From Archangiaceae bacterium (lineage in GTDB: Bacteria > Myxococcota > Myxococcia > Myxococcales > Myxococcaceae), in the NCBI GenBank assembly GCA_016714225.1, contig JADJNS010000012.1, positions 62,001 to 126,000 of the forward strand: a DNA stretch of 64,000 nucleotides, given 5' to 3'. Positions 31,116-38,922 of this stretch are shown here, in pieces. A program made the position numbers and the translations under genes. The notes beneath the pieces are model-generated. The model did not search any database. It was not told the DNA's origin and saw only the letters and a program-made list of their open reading frames with translations. Position 1 is the stretch's first letter; each line of letters opens with the position of its first letter.

Positions 31116-32801
31116 ATGAGCGCCCCCTCCCCTCATCGTCGCGGCCAGTCACTCGTCCTCGCTTCGCTCTACATGTTGATGCTGGTGGTGATGGTGATGA
31201 TGTCGCTCGGCATCTCGCAGCGCGTGCGCGAAAAGATGGAGCTCAACACGCTCGCCGAGACCACCGCCTATTCGAACGCGGTGGCGACCGCGCGCGCGTA
31301 CAACGCCGTGGCGCTGATGAACCGCGCCGCGATCGCCCACTGGATCAACCTCGCCGGCGTCGAGAGCCTGATCAGCTGGACGGGGCTCTTCTTCGCCGAG
31401 TCGAACATGATGATGGAGGCCGTGCTGCCGCACTCGGCGTTCGGCGGCGGCATCAGCGGCCTCGACCCGCCGTTCATTCAGCAGCTGCCCGGCTACAGCG
31501 GCGACCCCGACTGCCAGCACGCGATGGCCAACATTCTGTGGAACCCGTTCTACGACTCGTACGTGAACGACCTGCAGGTCGACTGGGTGCGCTTTCTCGA
31601 CGAGGCCGCCAAGGCCGGCGAGCAGGGCCGCAAGCTGCAGAACGCGATCGGCGCGCTGCGGGGCGCCGAGAGCGGCATCGTGGGTGACCTGCGCGGCATG
31701 ATCGGCAGCCACGCCCTCGCCACCGCCATCGTGGCCCAGGCCCAGCAGAGCGACCTCGGCACGGGCGCCGGCGGCGTCGACGGCGCGAACCTCGGTTGGC
31801 TGGGCGGGCCGCAAGAAGGCCTCGACTCCGACAAGGTCTGGTGGGCGGTGATGGACGCGCGCTCGCCCTGGGTGAAGAACCGCAGCAACGACCCGATTCT
31901 CACCTTCGATCAGTCGATGCGCCGGGCGATCGACCGGCTCAAGCAGCCCAACCAGCCGCTGCTCGATGTGCTCAAGCGGGTCGAGTACGGCAAGTTCCAG
32001 ATGTTCGGCGACGTCTTCTATACGTTCGAGACGCGGGGCCACGGCTGCTTCGGAGAAGACTTCGGCAACTGCGAGTCTGGCCCTGACTGGACCAACGCCC
32101 TCGCCGAAGATCGCGTGGTGGGCACGGTGAACATCGCCATCAACCGCGTCAAGGGCACCACCGCCGACGGCAAGACGCTCGACTGCCCGGCCTACGTTCA
32201 CACCGCCCAGATCGGCAACAAGTCGCAGGTCAAGGCCAGCGACATCGATCACGACGACGACTTCGCCTGGTTCGACACCCGCAACTACGGCGGCACCTCG
32301 ACCGCCAACGGGCTCACCTCGCCCATCTACTCGCAGCTCGAGGACACCGCGTACACCAAGCACACCATGGGGCCCTGCACCGACAACTTCCTGCTGCGGC
32401 CCTGTCACAGCGTCTACGTGGGCATCGTGAGCTTGAACCACGGCGCGCCGCTGGGCGGCCAGGCCAAGAACTTCGCCGGCGTCACCCGCAACCACGCGAA
32501 GCACGCGGGGGCCACCAGAGATCCGTGGGACCTCAAGTTCCGCTTTCACTTCCGCGACACGGGCCCCGGCTCGGCGATCGATCTCGGCAAGGCCGGCGAC
32601 GGCGATGCGGTCGCGGTCGGCACGGGCGTGGCGTACTACCACCGCCGCGGCGCGTTCTCCGAGACGCCCAACCTCTTCAACCCCTACTGGCGCGGCACGC
32701 TGATCGGCGCGAATCGCAAGGGCGGCCCTGCCGGTCTGCCGGGTGAGGCCGCCGAGGCGTGGGGCGCGCTGCAGGCGAGCGGCTACCGCGGAGAGAACTG
32801 A
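31116..32801 (+). CDS. TadG-like pilus-associated membrane protein
   Basis: The 561-residue protein starts with a short basic head, MSAPSPHRRGQS, then one hydrophobic helix (LVLASLYMLMLVVMVMMSLG). This is the RGQ-plus-helix start of TadE/TadG-type pseudopilins. The long periplasmic part (AYNAVALMNRAAIAHWINLA and beyond) is typical of Tad-associated proteins that replace TadG in myxobacteria, as far as I recall; no enzyme motif is visible. Cysteines near CTDNFLLRPC suggest disulphides. It is the first of four adjacent genes facing away from the cpaB-like gene. ATG 31116 was preferred to an upstream ATG because the charged head fits there. Confidence 0.7.
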   Translation: MSAPSPHRRGQSLVLASLYMLMLVVMVMMSLGISQRVREKMELNTLAETTAYSNAVATARAYNAVALMNRAAIAHWINLAGVESLISWTGLFFAESNMMMEAVLPHSAFGGGISGLDPPFIQQLPGYSGDPDCQHAMANILWNPFYDSYVNDLQVDWVRFLDEAAKAGEQGRKLQNAIGALRGAESGIVGDLRGMIGSHALATAIVAQAQQSDLGTGAGGVDGANLGWLGGPQEGLDSDKVWWAVMDARSPWVKNRSNDPILTFDQSMRRAIDRLKQPNQPLLDVLKRVEYGKFQMFGDVFYTFETRGHGCFGEDFGNCESGPDWTNALAEDRVVGTVNIAINRVKGTTADGKTLDCPAYVHTAQIGNKSQVKASDIDHDDDFAWFDTRNYGGTSTANGLTSPIYSQLEDTAYTKHTMGPCTDNFLLRPCHSVYVGIVSLNHGAPLGGQAKNFAGVTRNHAKHAGATRDPWDLKFRFHFRDTGPGSAIDLGKAGDGDAVAVGTGVAYYHRRGAFSETPNLFNPYWRGTLIGANRKGGPAGLPGEAAEAWGALQASGYRGEN

Positions 32802-32807
32802 CCCGCC

Positions 32808-33539
32808 GTGCGCTCGAAGGATGCGGGCCAGGCAGCGGTCGAAGCGGCGCTCACGCTGCCGCTGATGATCTTCTTGTTCCTCGGCACGCTGCAGCTCTTC
32901 CTCTGCTACCAGGCGCGCTTGATGGCGCTGTACGCCGCCTCGCGCGCGGTCAGCGCCGGCAGCCGCAACCACGCCAATTGCGGCTCGATGAACGACGCCG
33001 CGCTGGCCGCGCTGCTGCCGGTGATCGAGACCTTCGGTGGCTCGAGACACAACGGCTCACTCGCCACCCGCTTCGGAGAAGCCTTCGCCGAGCGCAACCT
33101 GGGGCGCCCGTATGCCACCTTCTCTGGCCATGACGGGCTGCACAGCGGCGCGTCGATCTTCTGGCTGGTCAGAGACCTGCCGGGCGACAGCGAAGAGACC
33201 TTCGACGCGCCCAACAACGCCGACCGCACCCTCGCCCTGCGCATGGTGTTCTGGTACCCGATGCGAATTCCGTTCGCAGACTGGGTGCTCTCGTCGATGT
33301 TCCGCGCCCACTACAACCTGCAAGACTACGTCGCCTCGAACCCGCTGCTCTCTGCCGAGAAGGCGCATTGGAAACGCGACGGCGGCTACAACCTCAACGG
33401 AGCCATCGGCAGCGAGATGCAGCTGCGCGCCTCGTCGAAGCAATACGTCTTTCCCATCACCGTGGGCTGGGCGATGCGCATGATGACTCCGGTGCGCAAC
33501 GGCGCCCGCTCGTGTCCTCCCGCTCCGGGGGGGCTGTGA
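32808..33539 (+). CDS. TadE-like pseudopilin protein
   Basis: The 243-residue product begins MRSKDAGQAAVEAALTLPLM followed by IFLFLGTLQLFLCYQARL. The G-Q-A-A-V-E-A-A motif before a single helix is the TadE signature, where prepilin-like processing may occur. The rest (about 200 residues) is periplasmic and contains FWYPMRIPFADWVLSSMF. It starts with GTG 6 bases after the preceding gene, and its TGA overlaps the next GTG, so the four genes are probably one transcript. Function: minor pilin or assembly factor by family; not shown here. Confidence 0.75.
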   Translation: MRSKDAGQAAVEAALTLPLMIFLFLGTLQLFLCYQARLMALYAASRAVSAGSRNHANCGSMNDAALAALLPVIETFGGSRHNGSLATRFGEAFAERNLGRPYATFSGHDGLHSGASIFWLVRDLPGDSEETFDAPNNADRTLALRMVFWYPMRIPFADWVLSSMFRAHYNLQDYVASNPLLSAEKAHWKRDGGYNLNGAIGSEMQLRASSKQYVFPITVGWAMRMMTPVRNGARSCPPAPGGL

Positions 33540-34207
33540 GAGCGCTCGCCCTCACCGCGCTGCTGCTGGCCCGCGCCGCGTCGGCCGCCGGCGGCTTCGA
33601 CTGGGGCTCGCTGCCCGGCGAGTTCGAGCGCGTGCCGATCGGCCCCCAGCTGTCGGACGGCAAGCCGGTGTTCGTGGAGATGCGCCGGGTGAAGGGCCGC
33701 CCCGAAGACGTGCTCACCTACTGCCTGGGCCGCTTCAACGCCGCCGGGCTCTACGTGGCGCGCCTCAACCGGCAGCTTCAGGGGCCGGGGCCCTCACTCA
33801 CTGCCTTCGACTCGAAGACCCGCACCAGCTACTCGGTGGCGGTGATGACCCAGGGCGACGGCACGCTCGACGTCATTCTCGGCAACGCCGAGCACGCCCG
33901 GCGCGTCGACGAGGGCGGCTGGCCTCCGCTGCCTTCAGGGGCGAAGTCGCCGCTGCGCAGCGTCACCGAGGGAGCGCGAACGCTCACCTTCAACGCCAGC
34001 CTCGAGCCCGACGCGCTGGCGGCCTGGTACGACGACGCCCTGACCCGCCAGGGCTTCGTGCGGCAAGACGGCGCCCGCTGGGAGCGCGGCCAAGAGCGGG
34101 TGCTGCTGCACACCCAGAAGAACCGCGAAGGCACCGCGGCGACGGTGCTGGCCGAGGGCCCGCATGCGCTGCTGGCGCCGGCAGTGAACGACGGAGGTCA
34201 ACGATGA
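33536..34207 (+). CDS. Secreted protein of unknown function in the Tad-like operon
   Basis: GTG 33536 overlaps the preceding stop and gives a clean signal peptide (MRALALTALLLARAASAAGG). The mature protein of about 200 residues shows GRPEDVLTYCLGRFNAAGLYV in the middle and LEPDALAAWYDDALTRQGFV near the end, two possibly related alpha/beta units of a kind used to hold or modify envelope partners. I recognise no family. Its ATGA overlap with the following TadE-like gene ties it to pilus biogenesis by context only. Confidence 0.6.
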   Translation: MRALALTALLLARAASAAGGFDWGSLPGEFERVPIGPQLSDGKPVFVEMRRVKGRPEDVLTYCLGRFNAAGLYVARLNRQLQGPGPSLTAFDSKTRTSYSVAVMTQGDGTLDVILGNAEHARRVDEGGWPPLPSGAKSPLRSVTEGARTLTFNASLEPDALAAWYDDALTRQGFVRQDGARWERGQERVLLHTQKNREGTAATVLAEGPHALLAPAVNDGGQR

Positions 34208-35015
34208 GTCAGCGAGCCCGAAGTGCGCGCGGTCAAGCGGTGGTCGAGACTGCGCTGGCGTCTTTCGTGATCGTCACGGTCGTGCTCTTCGGCATTCACT
34301 TCGCCGAGGTCGGCTACATCGCGCTCAAGGTGCACGAGGCCGCCGCCTTCGCCGCGTTCGACGGCACCCAGCGGCCGATGCACCGGCTGCCCGGCACCAC
34401 CTTCGGCGGGGTCGCGGGCGCCGCGGCGGGCGCCGCCAACGGCCGCTATGCCGACTTCGACTCGCGCGCGGGCAGTGGCGCCGGCACCTTCACCCAGGTG
34501 GTCACCCGCGAGGTGTGCATGCAGGTGAACTGCAACATGACCGGCGCGATTCGGGGGCCGCCTCCGCCCGGGGTGGCCGGGGGCGTGCTCCCCGACACCG
34601 GCGGTATGGCCTGCCGCTCTTCCGCGGCGGTGCTCGCGTTTCGCATTCCCGACCGGTTTCTCGAGGGCAGCCGCGGGCTCTCGAGGCCGAGCACCTGCAC
34701 CGCAGCAGCTACTCGGCGTGCGGCATGGGGCGACCCCGACCCGGCGGCAGCTGCCAGGGCAGGGTGGGCATTCTCCTCGGCGACTGGGCGCTCTCGCTGC
34801 CCGGTGAGCAGGCGCTCACGCCCGGCAACGGCGACTACGACGCCTCGGCCCGGCAAATCTGGAGCAACAACGGTGGCAAGCAGGGCAACGCCGCCGAGAC
34901 GCTGGCGGTCGACTATGCCGGCTGGGCTCCGTACCACCTGCCGTTCGTGATTCAGAACAACACCGACCACACCTACACCGAGTCGATCAGCGGCTCGGGC
35001 TCGTTTCTCCCGTAG
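34204..35015 (+). CDS. Second TadE-like pseudopilin protein (frameshifted)
   Basis: The start MSQRARSARGQAVVETALAS followed by FVIVTVVLFGIHFAEVGYIA shows the R-G-Q-A-V-V-E motif and the single helix of TadE proteins. After about residue 160 the frame shifts by one base near 34680. The second frame reads EAEHLHRSSYSACGMGRPR and runs to the TAG at 35015, giving about 270 residues in all. Both halves read as coherent protein, so a sequencing indel is more likely than decay. It overlaps the upstream gene in ATGA and converges with the gene at 35017. Confidence 0.65.
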
Positions 35016-35016
35016 G

Positions 35017-35436
35017 TCAGCGCGTCAGCGGGTCTTTGGTCTGCTCGACCGCCTTGTCGACCTCTTTGCTGCGGCCGAACACGAATTGCACCAGCGGGCT
35101 GCCGTTGCCCGAGACTTCGACCTCGGAGACCTCGACCACCGGGGTGACGTCGATGACCGTCTCCAGCTCGCCCTCTCTCACGGTGGCTTTCGTCCACCGG
35201 TCGCCCTTGCGCTTCGAGCTCAAGGTGAGCACCCGCGCGCCTGGGGCGCCGCTCAGCTTCACCGCCACGTCTTTTTCTTTGGCGAGCTGCCCGTCGTAGA
35301 AGGCGCGCACCTTCTCGAAGCGCATCGGCAGCCGAAACGTCTTCTGCTTCTCGGTGACCGACAGCGCCTTGCCGTCGACCGCGGGGAGTGGAAACGGGGT
35401 GCCGTGGAGCAGCAGCGCGAGCGCGAACGGGAGCAT
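35017..35436 (-). CDS. Small secreted protein of unknown function
   Basis: The 139-residue product starts MLPFALALLLHGTPFPLPAV, a probable signal peptide. The mature part is rich in Lys/Glu and beta-like (FEKVRAFYDGQLAKEKDVAV, LSSKRKGDRWTKATVREGEL). The pattern of a short segment around FYDGQL recalls small lipoprotein-like proteins of myxobacteria, but I cannot name a family. It converges with the Tad-like operon. ATG 35436 was chosen because TAAGCT (35445-35450) lies 8 nt upstream. Confidence 0.55.
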   Translation of the reverse strand: MLPFALALLLHGTPFPLPAVDGKALSVTEKQKTFRLPMRFEKVRAFYDGQLAKEKDVAVKLSGAPGARVLTLSSKRKGDRWTKATVREGELETVIDVTPVVEVSEVEVSGNGSPLVQFVFGRSKEVDKAVEQTKDPLTR

Positions 35437-35452
35437 CACGCGCCAGCTTACG

Positions 35453-35800
35453 TCAGCGGCGCCCCTTGCTCTTGCAGCGGGCGATCTCGTCGGCCGAGCC
35501 CTTGAGCTGCTCTTCGAGGCTCTTGGCGCGGCTCTCGAGCTCGGTCTTCTGCGCCTTCCACGCGTCGGCCTCTTCGCGCAGGCGCTGGTTCTCGGACACG
35601 ACTCCGCGCAGGCGGCCCATCACCTCGTCGTTGGCCTGCAGCGCGCGCGCGGTACGGGTCTTCTCTTCGACCAGCTGGTTGCGCGACACGATGGCCATGG
35701 TCACGCCCACCGCCAGGGTGATGCCGAGCAACAGCCACGGCAGGGGTGACCCGCGCCTCACCGGGTTGAAATCCGAGCGGACTTCTTCCTCGACGTTCAC
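35453..35800 (-). CDS. Small membrane protein with coiled coil
   Basis: The 115-residue product has an N-terminal acidic stretch, one membrane helix (LPWLLLGITLAVGVTMAIVS, about residues 20-39) and a C-terminal heptad-rich region (LRGVVSENQRLREEADAWKA) that should form a coiled coil, ending in a basic tail. The GTG start overlaps the TGA of the upstream SRAP gene in GTGA. It may be a division- or envelope-associated scaffold like FtsB/FtsL in shape, but no sequence motif proves it. Confidence 0.6.
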   Translation of the reverse strand: MNVEEEVRSDFNPVRRGSPLPWLLLGITLAVGVTMAIVSRNQLVEEKTRTARALQANDEVMGRLRGVVSENQRLREEADAWKAQKTELESRAKSLEEQLKGSADEIARCKSKGRR

Positions 35801-36471
35801 AGGAGCGAAAGCTGTACCTGCTTCGCCGGCTCGAGGCAACGCGCGTCGTCGAATGCCACCGAGTTCACGTGACGCTCGACCTCGTACGCGGCGAGCGGCT
35901 CGGGGCTGCCCGGCGCGAGCAACGGCTTCAAGGCGGCCACGTCTTCGGTCGCCGCGAGCCACCGCGCACGCTGCTCGGGCGCCACGAACACCGGCATGCG
36001 GTCGTGCAGCTTCGACATGAACGGGTCTGCCGCGGTGGTGACGATGGTGAAGCTCGTCACCTCGAGGCCGTTGGGGGCGTGCCACAGCTCGTAGAGCCCG
36101 GCGAGGGTGAAGGGCCGGTCGGACGCCTGGTGAATGAAGAACGGCTGGCTCACCTTGCCGTGGTGCTGCCACTCGTAGAACCCGTCAGCCACCACCAGGC
36201 AGCGGCGCCGCTTGAACGCCTCGCGGAAGGCGGGCTTCTCTTCCAGCGAGTCGGCGCGGGCGTTGATGAGGCGACCGGCGATGGTGGCGTCGGGGGCCCA
36301 GTGCGGAATCAGCCCCCACTGCGCCAGGGTGAGCTTGCCCGGGGCGGTGACGATCGGCGCGGCCTGCGTGGGCGCGATGTTGTACCGCGGCGCGAGCGAC
36401 GGCAGCTCGTCGAGACCCAGCTCGGCCTGAATCTGCTTCGCGTCGGTCTTCAAGGTGTAGCGCCCACACAT
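35797..36471 (-). CDS. SOS response-associated peptidase (SRAP/YedK family)
   Basis: SRAP proteins form a thiazolidine link between their N-terminal Cys and abasic sites in single-stranded DNA. The 224-residue product starts MCGRYT, which fixes the start codon and supplies that Cys. INARADS contains the active-site Asn, VVADGFYEW the Glu, and LHDRMPVFV the His. It shares the string CATG with the divergent gene's first ATG, and TACAAT (minus strand 36483-36488) lies 11 nt before its own start. It should act in the cytoplasm on DNA damage. Confidence 0.93.
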   Translation of the reverse strand: MCGRYTLKTDAKQIQAELGLDELPSLAPRYNIAPTQAAPIVTAPGKLTLAQWGLIPHWAPDATIAGRLINARADSLEEKPAFREAFKRRRCLVVADGFYEWQHHGKVSQPFFIHQASDRPFTLAGLYELWHAPNGLEVTSFTIVTTAADPFMSKLHDRMPVFVAPEQRARWLAATEDVAALKPLLAPGSPEPLAAYEVERHVNSVAFDDARCLEPAKQVQLSLL

Positions 36472-36482
36472 GGCTGAACCTG

Positions 36483-36488
36483 ATTGTA
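36483..36488 (-). promoter_or_regulatory. Candidate -10 element TACAAT before the SRAP gene
   Basis: TACAAT is close to the TATAAT consensus and lies 11 nt upstream of the ATG at 36471, inside the 25-base region shared with the divergent gene. Confidence 0.45.
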
Positions 36489-36496
36489 ATGCCGCC

Positions 36497-37903
36497 GTGC
36501 TGACGCGCTGGCTCTACTTCCGTGCCTTCGGGCTGACCGCCACCGTCGCCACCCTCGCGTACTGGGTGCAGCTGCCGGGCCTGGCGCTCGCCCGCGGCAT
36601 CGCGCCCATCGCCGAGGTGATGGAGGTGGTGCGGGCGCGCCTGGGCTTCTTCGACTGCCCGTCGCTGCTCTGGCTCTCGGCCTCTGACGCGGCGCTGCAG
36701 GCGGTGTGCGCGCTGTGCGTCACCTGCTCGCTGCTGGTGCTGCTCGACGTCGCGGTGCCGTTCGCGCTCTTCGGCCTGTTCGTGGGCTGGGCTTCGCTGG
36801 TCAACGTGGGCCAGCCGTTCTTGAGCTTTCAGTGGGACATCATGCTCTGCGAGGCCGCCTTGCTTTCGATTCCCTACGCCTTGCGCCCGCGCAGCGAGCC
36901 CGAACAGTGGCAGCGGCTGCTGGTGGGCCTGCTCGCCGCCAAGGTGACGCTCGAGTCGGGCATCGTGAAGCTCAGCGCGCACGACCCCTCGTGGTGGCCC
37001 GACCTCACCGCGCTCACCTACCACTACTGGACCCAGCCGCTGCCGGCGTGGACCAGCGTGTTCGTCGACCGCCTGCCGCTGTCGGCGCAGAAGATCTCGT
37101 GCGCGGTGATGTTCGTGCTCGAGCTCGGCTTCCCCCTGCTCGCATTCGGGCCGCGCCGCGCCCGCGCGGTGGCGGCGTTCGGCATCATCGCGCTGCAGGT
37201 CGGCCTGGCGCTGGTGGGCAACTACGCCTACTTCAACCTGCTCACCGCGGTGCTGTGCCTGCCGCTGCTCGACGACCGCTTCTTCCGCGGAGCGTGGAAG
37301 CAGAGGCTGCCCGCTTCGCCGCGCGAGGCCCCCAAGCACTTCGCCCCGTTCGGCTGGGCGGCGCTCGTCGTCTACGTGCTCGGCAGCGCGCTCATCTTCG
37401 GTCAGCAGTTTCGCCCCGAGTACCCCGCCGAGGTGCAGCTCGCCATCGACCGCCTCGAGGCGATCAAGGCGGTGAGCGCCTACGGCGTGTTCCGGGTGAT
37501 GACCAAGACCCGCCCCGAGATCGTCTTCGAGGGCAGCGACGACGGAGTGCACTGGGTGCCCTACGAGCTGCCGTGGAAGCCGGGCGCCTTGGGTCGCCGG
37601 CCGCGCTTCGTAGCGCCCTGGCAGCCGCGGCTCGACTGGCAGCTGTGGTTCGCGGCGATGGGGCACTGCGACCGCTGGGTGGTGCAGCTGCTCAAGCACC
37701 TGCTCGAAGGCACCCCCGAGGTGCTGGCGCTGTTCGAAGACAACCCCTTCGCCGCGGCGCCGCCGCGCTTCGTGCGCTCGACGCTCTGGCAGTACCGCTT
37801 CGCGCCGGCCGGCAGCCCCGACTGGTGGCAGCGCAGCGAAGACGGGCCGTACTGCCCCACCGTGCTGCTCGACGAGCAGGGCCGGCTGCTGCGCGCGCCG
37901 TGA
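36497..37903 (+). CDS. Lipase maturation factor family membrane protein
   Basis: The roughly 468-residue protein has about eight hydrophobic helices and the conserved blocks of the LMF family: GQPFLSFQWDIMLCEAALL, then KVTLESGIVKLSAHDPSWW, TYHYWTQPLPAW and, near the end, PRLDWQLWFAAMG. In animals LMF1 folds lipases in the ER; the bacterial role is not established. An in-frame ATG at 36470 would overlap the divergent SRAP start, so I prefer GTG 36497, which begins VLTRWLYFRAFGLTA at the first helix. Confidence 0.85.
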   Translation: MLTRWLYFRAFGLTATVATLAYWVQLPGLALARGIAPIAEVMEVVRARLGFFDCPSLLWLSASDAALQAVCALCVTCSLLVLLDVAVPFALFGLFVGWASLVNVGQPFLSFQWDIMLCEAALLSIPYALRPRSEPEQWQRLLVGLLAAKVTLESGIVKLSAHDPSWWPDLTALTYHYWTQPLPAWTSVFVDRLPLSAQKISCAVMFVLELGFPLLAFGPRRARAVAAFGIIALQVGLALVGNYAYFNLLTAVLCLPLLDDRFFRGAWKQRLPASPREAPKHFAPFGWAALVVYVLGSALIFGQQFRPEYPAEVQLAIDRLEAIKAVSAYGVFRVMTKTRPEIVFEGSDDGVHWVPYELPWKPGALGRRPRFVAPWQPRLDWQLWFAAMGHCDRWVVQLLKHLLEGTPEVLALFEDNPFAAAPPRFVRSTLWQYRFAPAGSPDWWQRSEDGPYCPTVLLDEQGRLLRAP

Positions 37904-37964
37904 CGGGGGGCAGCAGCACAGCCGACGAAGTTGCGAAGCATCGGGCCCGCGCACAACCTGCGTC

Positions 37965-38822
37965 ATGCTCGCGCACGTCCTCGTTCTCGTGGTTACCCAG
38001 GCGCCCAACCCGCTGTGGCTGCCCGACACGCCGAACGCCTGTGAGTCGTGCGCCGGGTGGAATCGTCCGCACCCGCCGGTGCACGTCTTCGGCAACACGT
38101 ACTGGGTGGGGGTCGAGGGGCTGAGCGTCGTGGCCATCGACTCGGGCGCGGGCCTGGTGCTGCTCGACGGCGCGCTGCCGCAGTCGGTGCCGCTCGTCGA
38201 GGCGAGCCTTCAGCAGCTGGGCCGTGAGGTGAAGCACGTGAAGCTGATCGGCACGAGCCACGCGCACTACGACCACGTCGGAGGCATCGCGAAGCTGCAG
38301 CAGCTCAGCGGCGCCACGGTGCTCGCGAGCTCCAGCACCGCCGAGGCGCTCAAGGCCGGGTGCCCGACGCGCGACGACCCCCAGGCGGCGTACGGCTGCG
38401 AGACCAACGGCTTCCCCCGCGTCACGCGCGGCGTGCGCGTCGTTCGCGACCGCGAGGTCATCAAGCTCGGTGCCCTCTCGCTTACCGCCCACTTCACGCC
38501 GGGCCACACGGTGGGAGCCACCACGTGGACCTGGCGGTCGTGCGAGGGCAGTCGCTGCCTCGACTTCGTCTACGCCGACAGCTTGAACCCGGTGTCGGCC
38601 GACGGCTTCAAGTTCGCGCCGATTGCTGCGGCGTTTCGCGCTGCGACCGAGCGCCTCGAGTCGCTGCGCTGCGACGTGCTGCTGACCCCGCACCCCGATG
38701 CCTCGGAGACGCTCGCCCGTCTGACCGCCGACGCCGGAGCGCTGGTCGACGGTCAGGCGTGCCGTGCCTACGCGAAGCGGGCGCGGCAGCGCCTCGACGC
38801 CCGGCTCGCGAGCGAGAAGTGA
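37965..38822 (+). CDS. Subclass B3-like metallo-beta-lactamase family protein
   Basis: The 285-residue secreted protein starts with a hydrophobic segment (MLAHVLVLVVTQAPNPLWLP). It has the zinc motif SHAHYDHVGG (HxHxDH, about residue 98), TPGHTVGATTW (about 180) and TPHPD (about 240), which are the B3 ligand set. GNTYWVGVEGLSVVAIDS matches the conserved N-terminal strand of B3 enzymes. It could hydrolyse beta-lactams or another ester/lactone. The extra cysteines (ACESC, GCPT, YGCET) differ from the common B3 enzymes I know. The 60 bases before it show no ribosome site or TAnnnn hexamer. Confidence 0.8.
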   Translation: MLAHVLVLVVTQAPNPLWLPDTPNACESCAGWNRPHPPVHVFGNTYWVGVEGLSVVAIDSGAGLVLLDGALPQSVPLVEASLQQLGREVKHVKLIGTSHAHYDHVGGIAKLQQLSGATVLASSSTAEALKAGCPTRDDPQAAYGCETNGFPRVTRGVRVVRDREVIKLGALSLTAHFTPGHTVGATTWTWRSCEGSRCLDFVYADSLNPVSADGFKFAPIAAAFRAATERLESLRCDVLLTPHPDASETLARLTADAGALVDGQACRAYAKRARQRLDARLASEK

Positions 38823-38906
38823 ACGGGGGGCCGACGGGTCGAGCCGCGCGCTCAGCTCGAGCCGCACCGTGCTGCTCGCCGGCTCGCCGCACGCCCACAA
38901 CGGTGC

Positions 38907-38912
38907 TAACAG
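38907..38912 (+). promoter_or_regulatory. Candidate -10 element TAACAG before the DprE1-like gene
   Basis: TAACAG ends 10 nt before the ATG at 38923 in a 100-base gap after the metallo-beta-lactamase-like gene. Confidence 0.35.
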
Positions 38913-38922
38913 GCGCGTCGTC

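Noticed and set aside
31149..33050. Long minus-strand frame under the Tad-like genes
   Set aside because: No domain, and the opposite strand has helices and TadE-type motifs with overlapping starts and stops.
35801..36172. An upstream extension of the small coiled-coil protein frame
   Set aside because: It lies wholly within the SRAP gene in another frame; the GTG overlapping the SRAP stop gives a coherent membrane protein.
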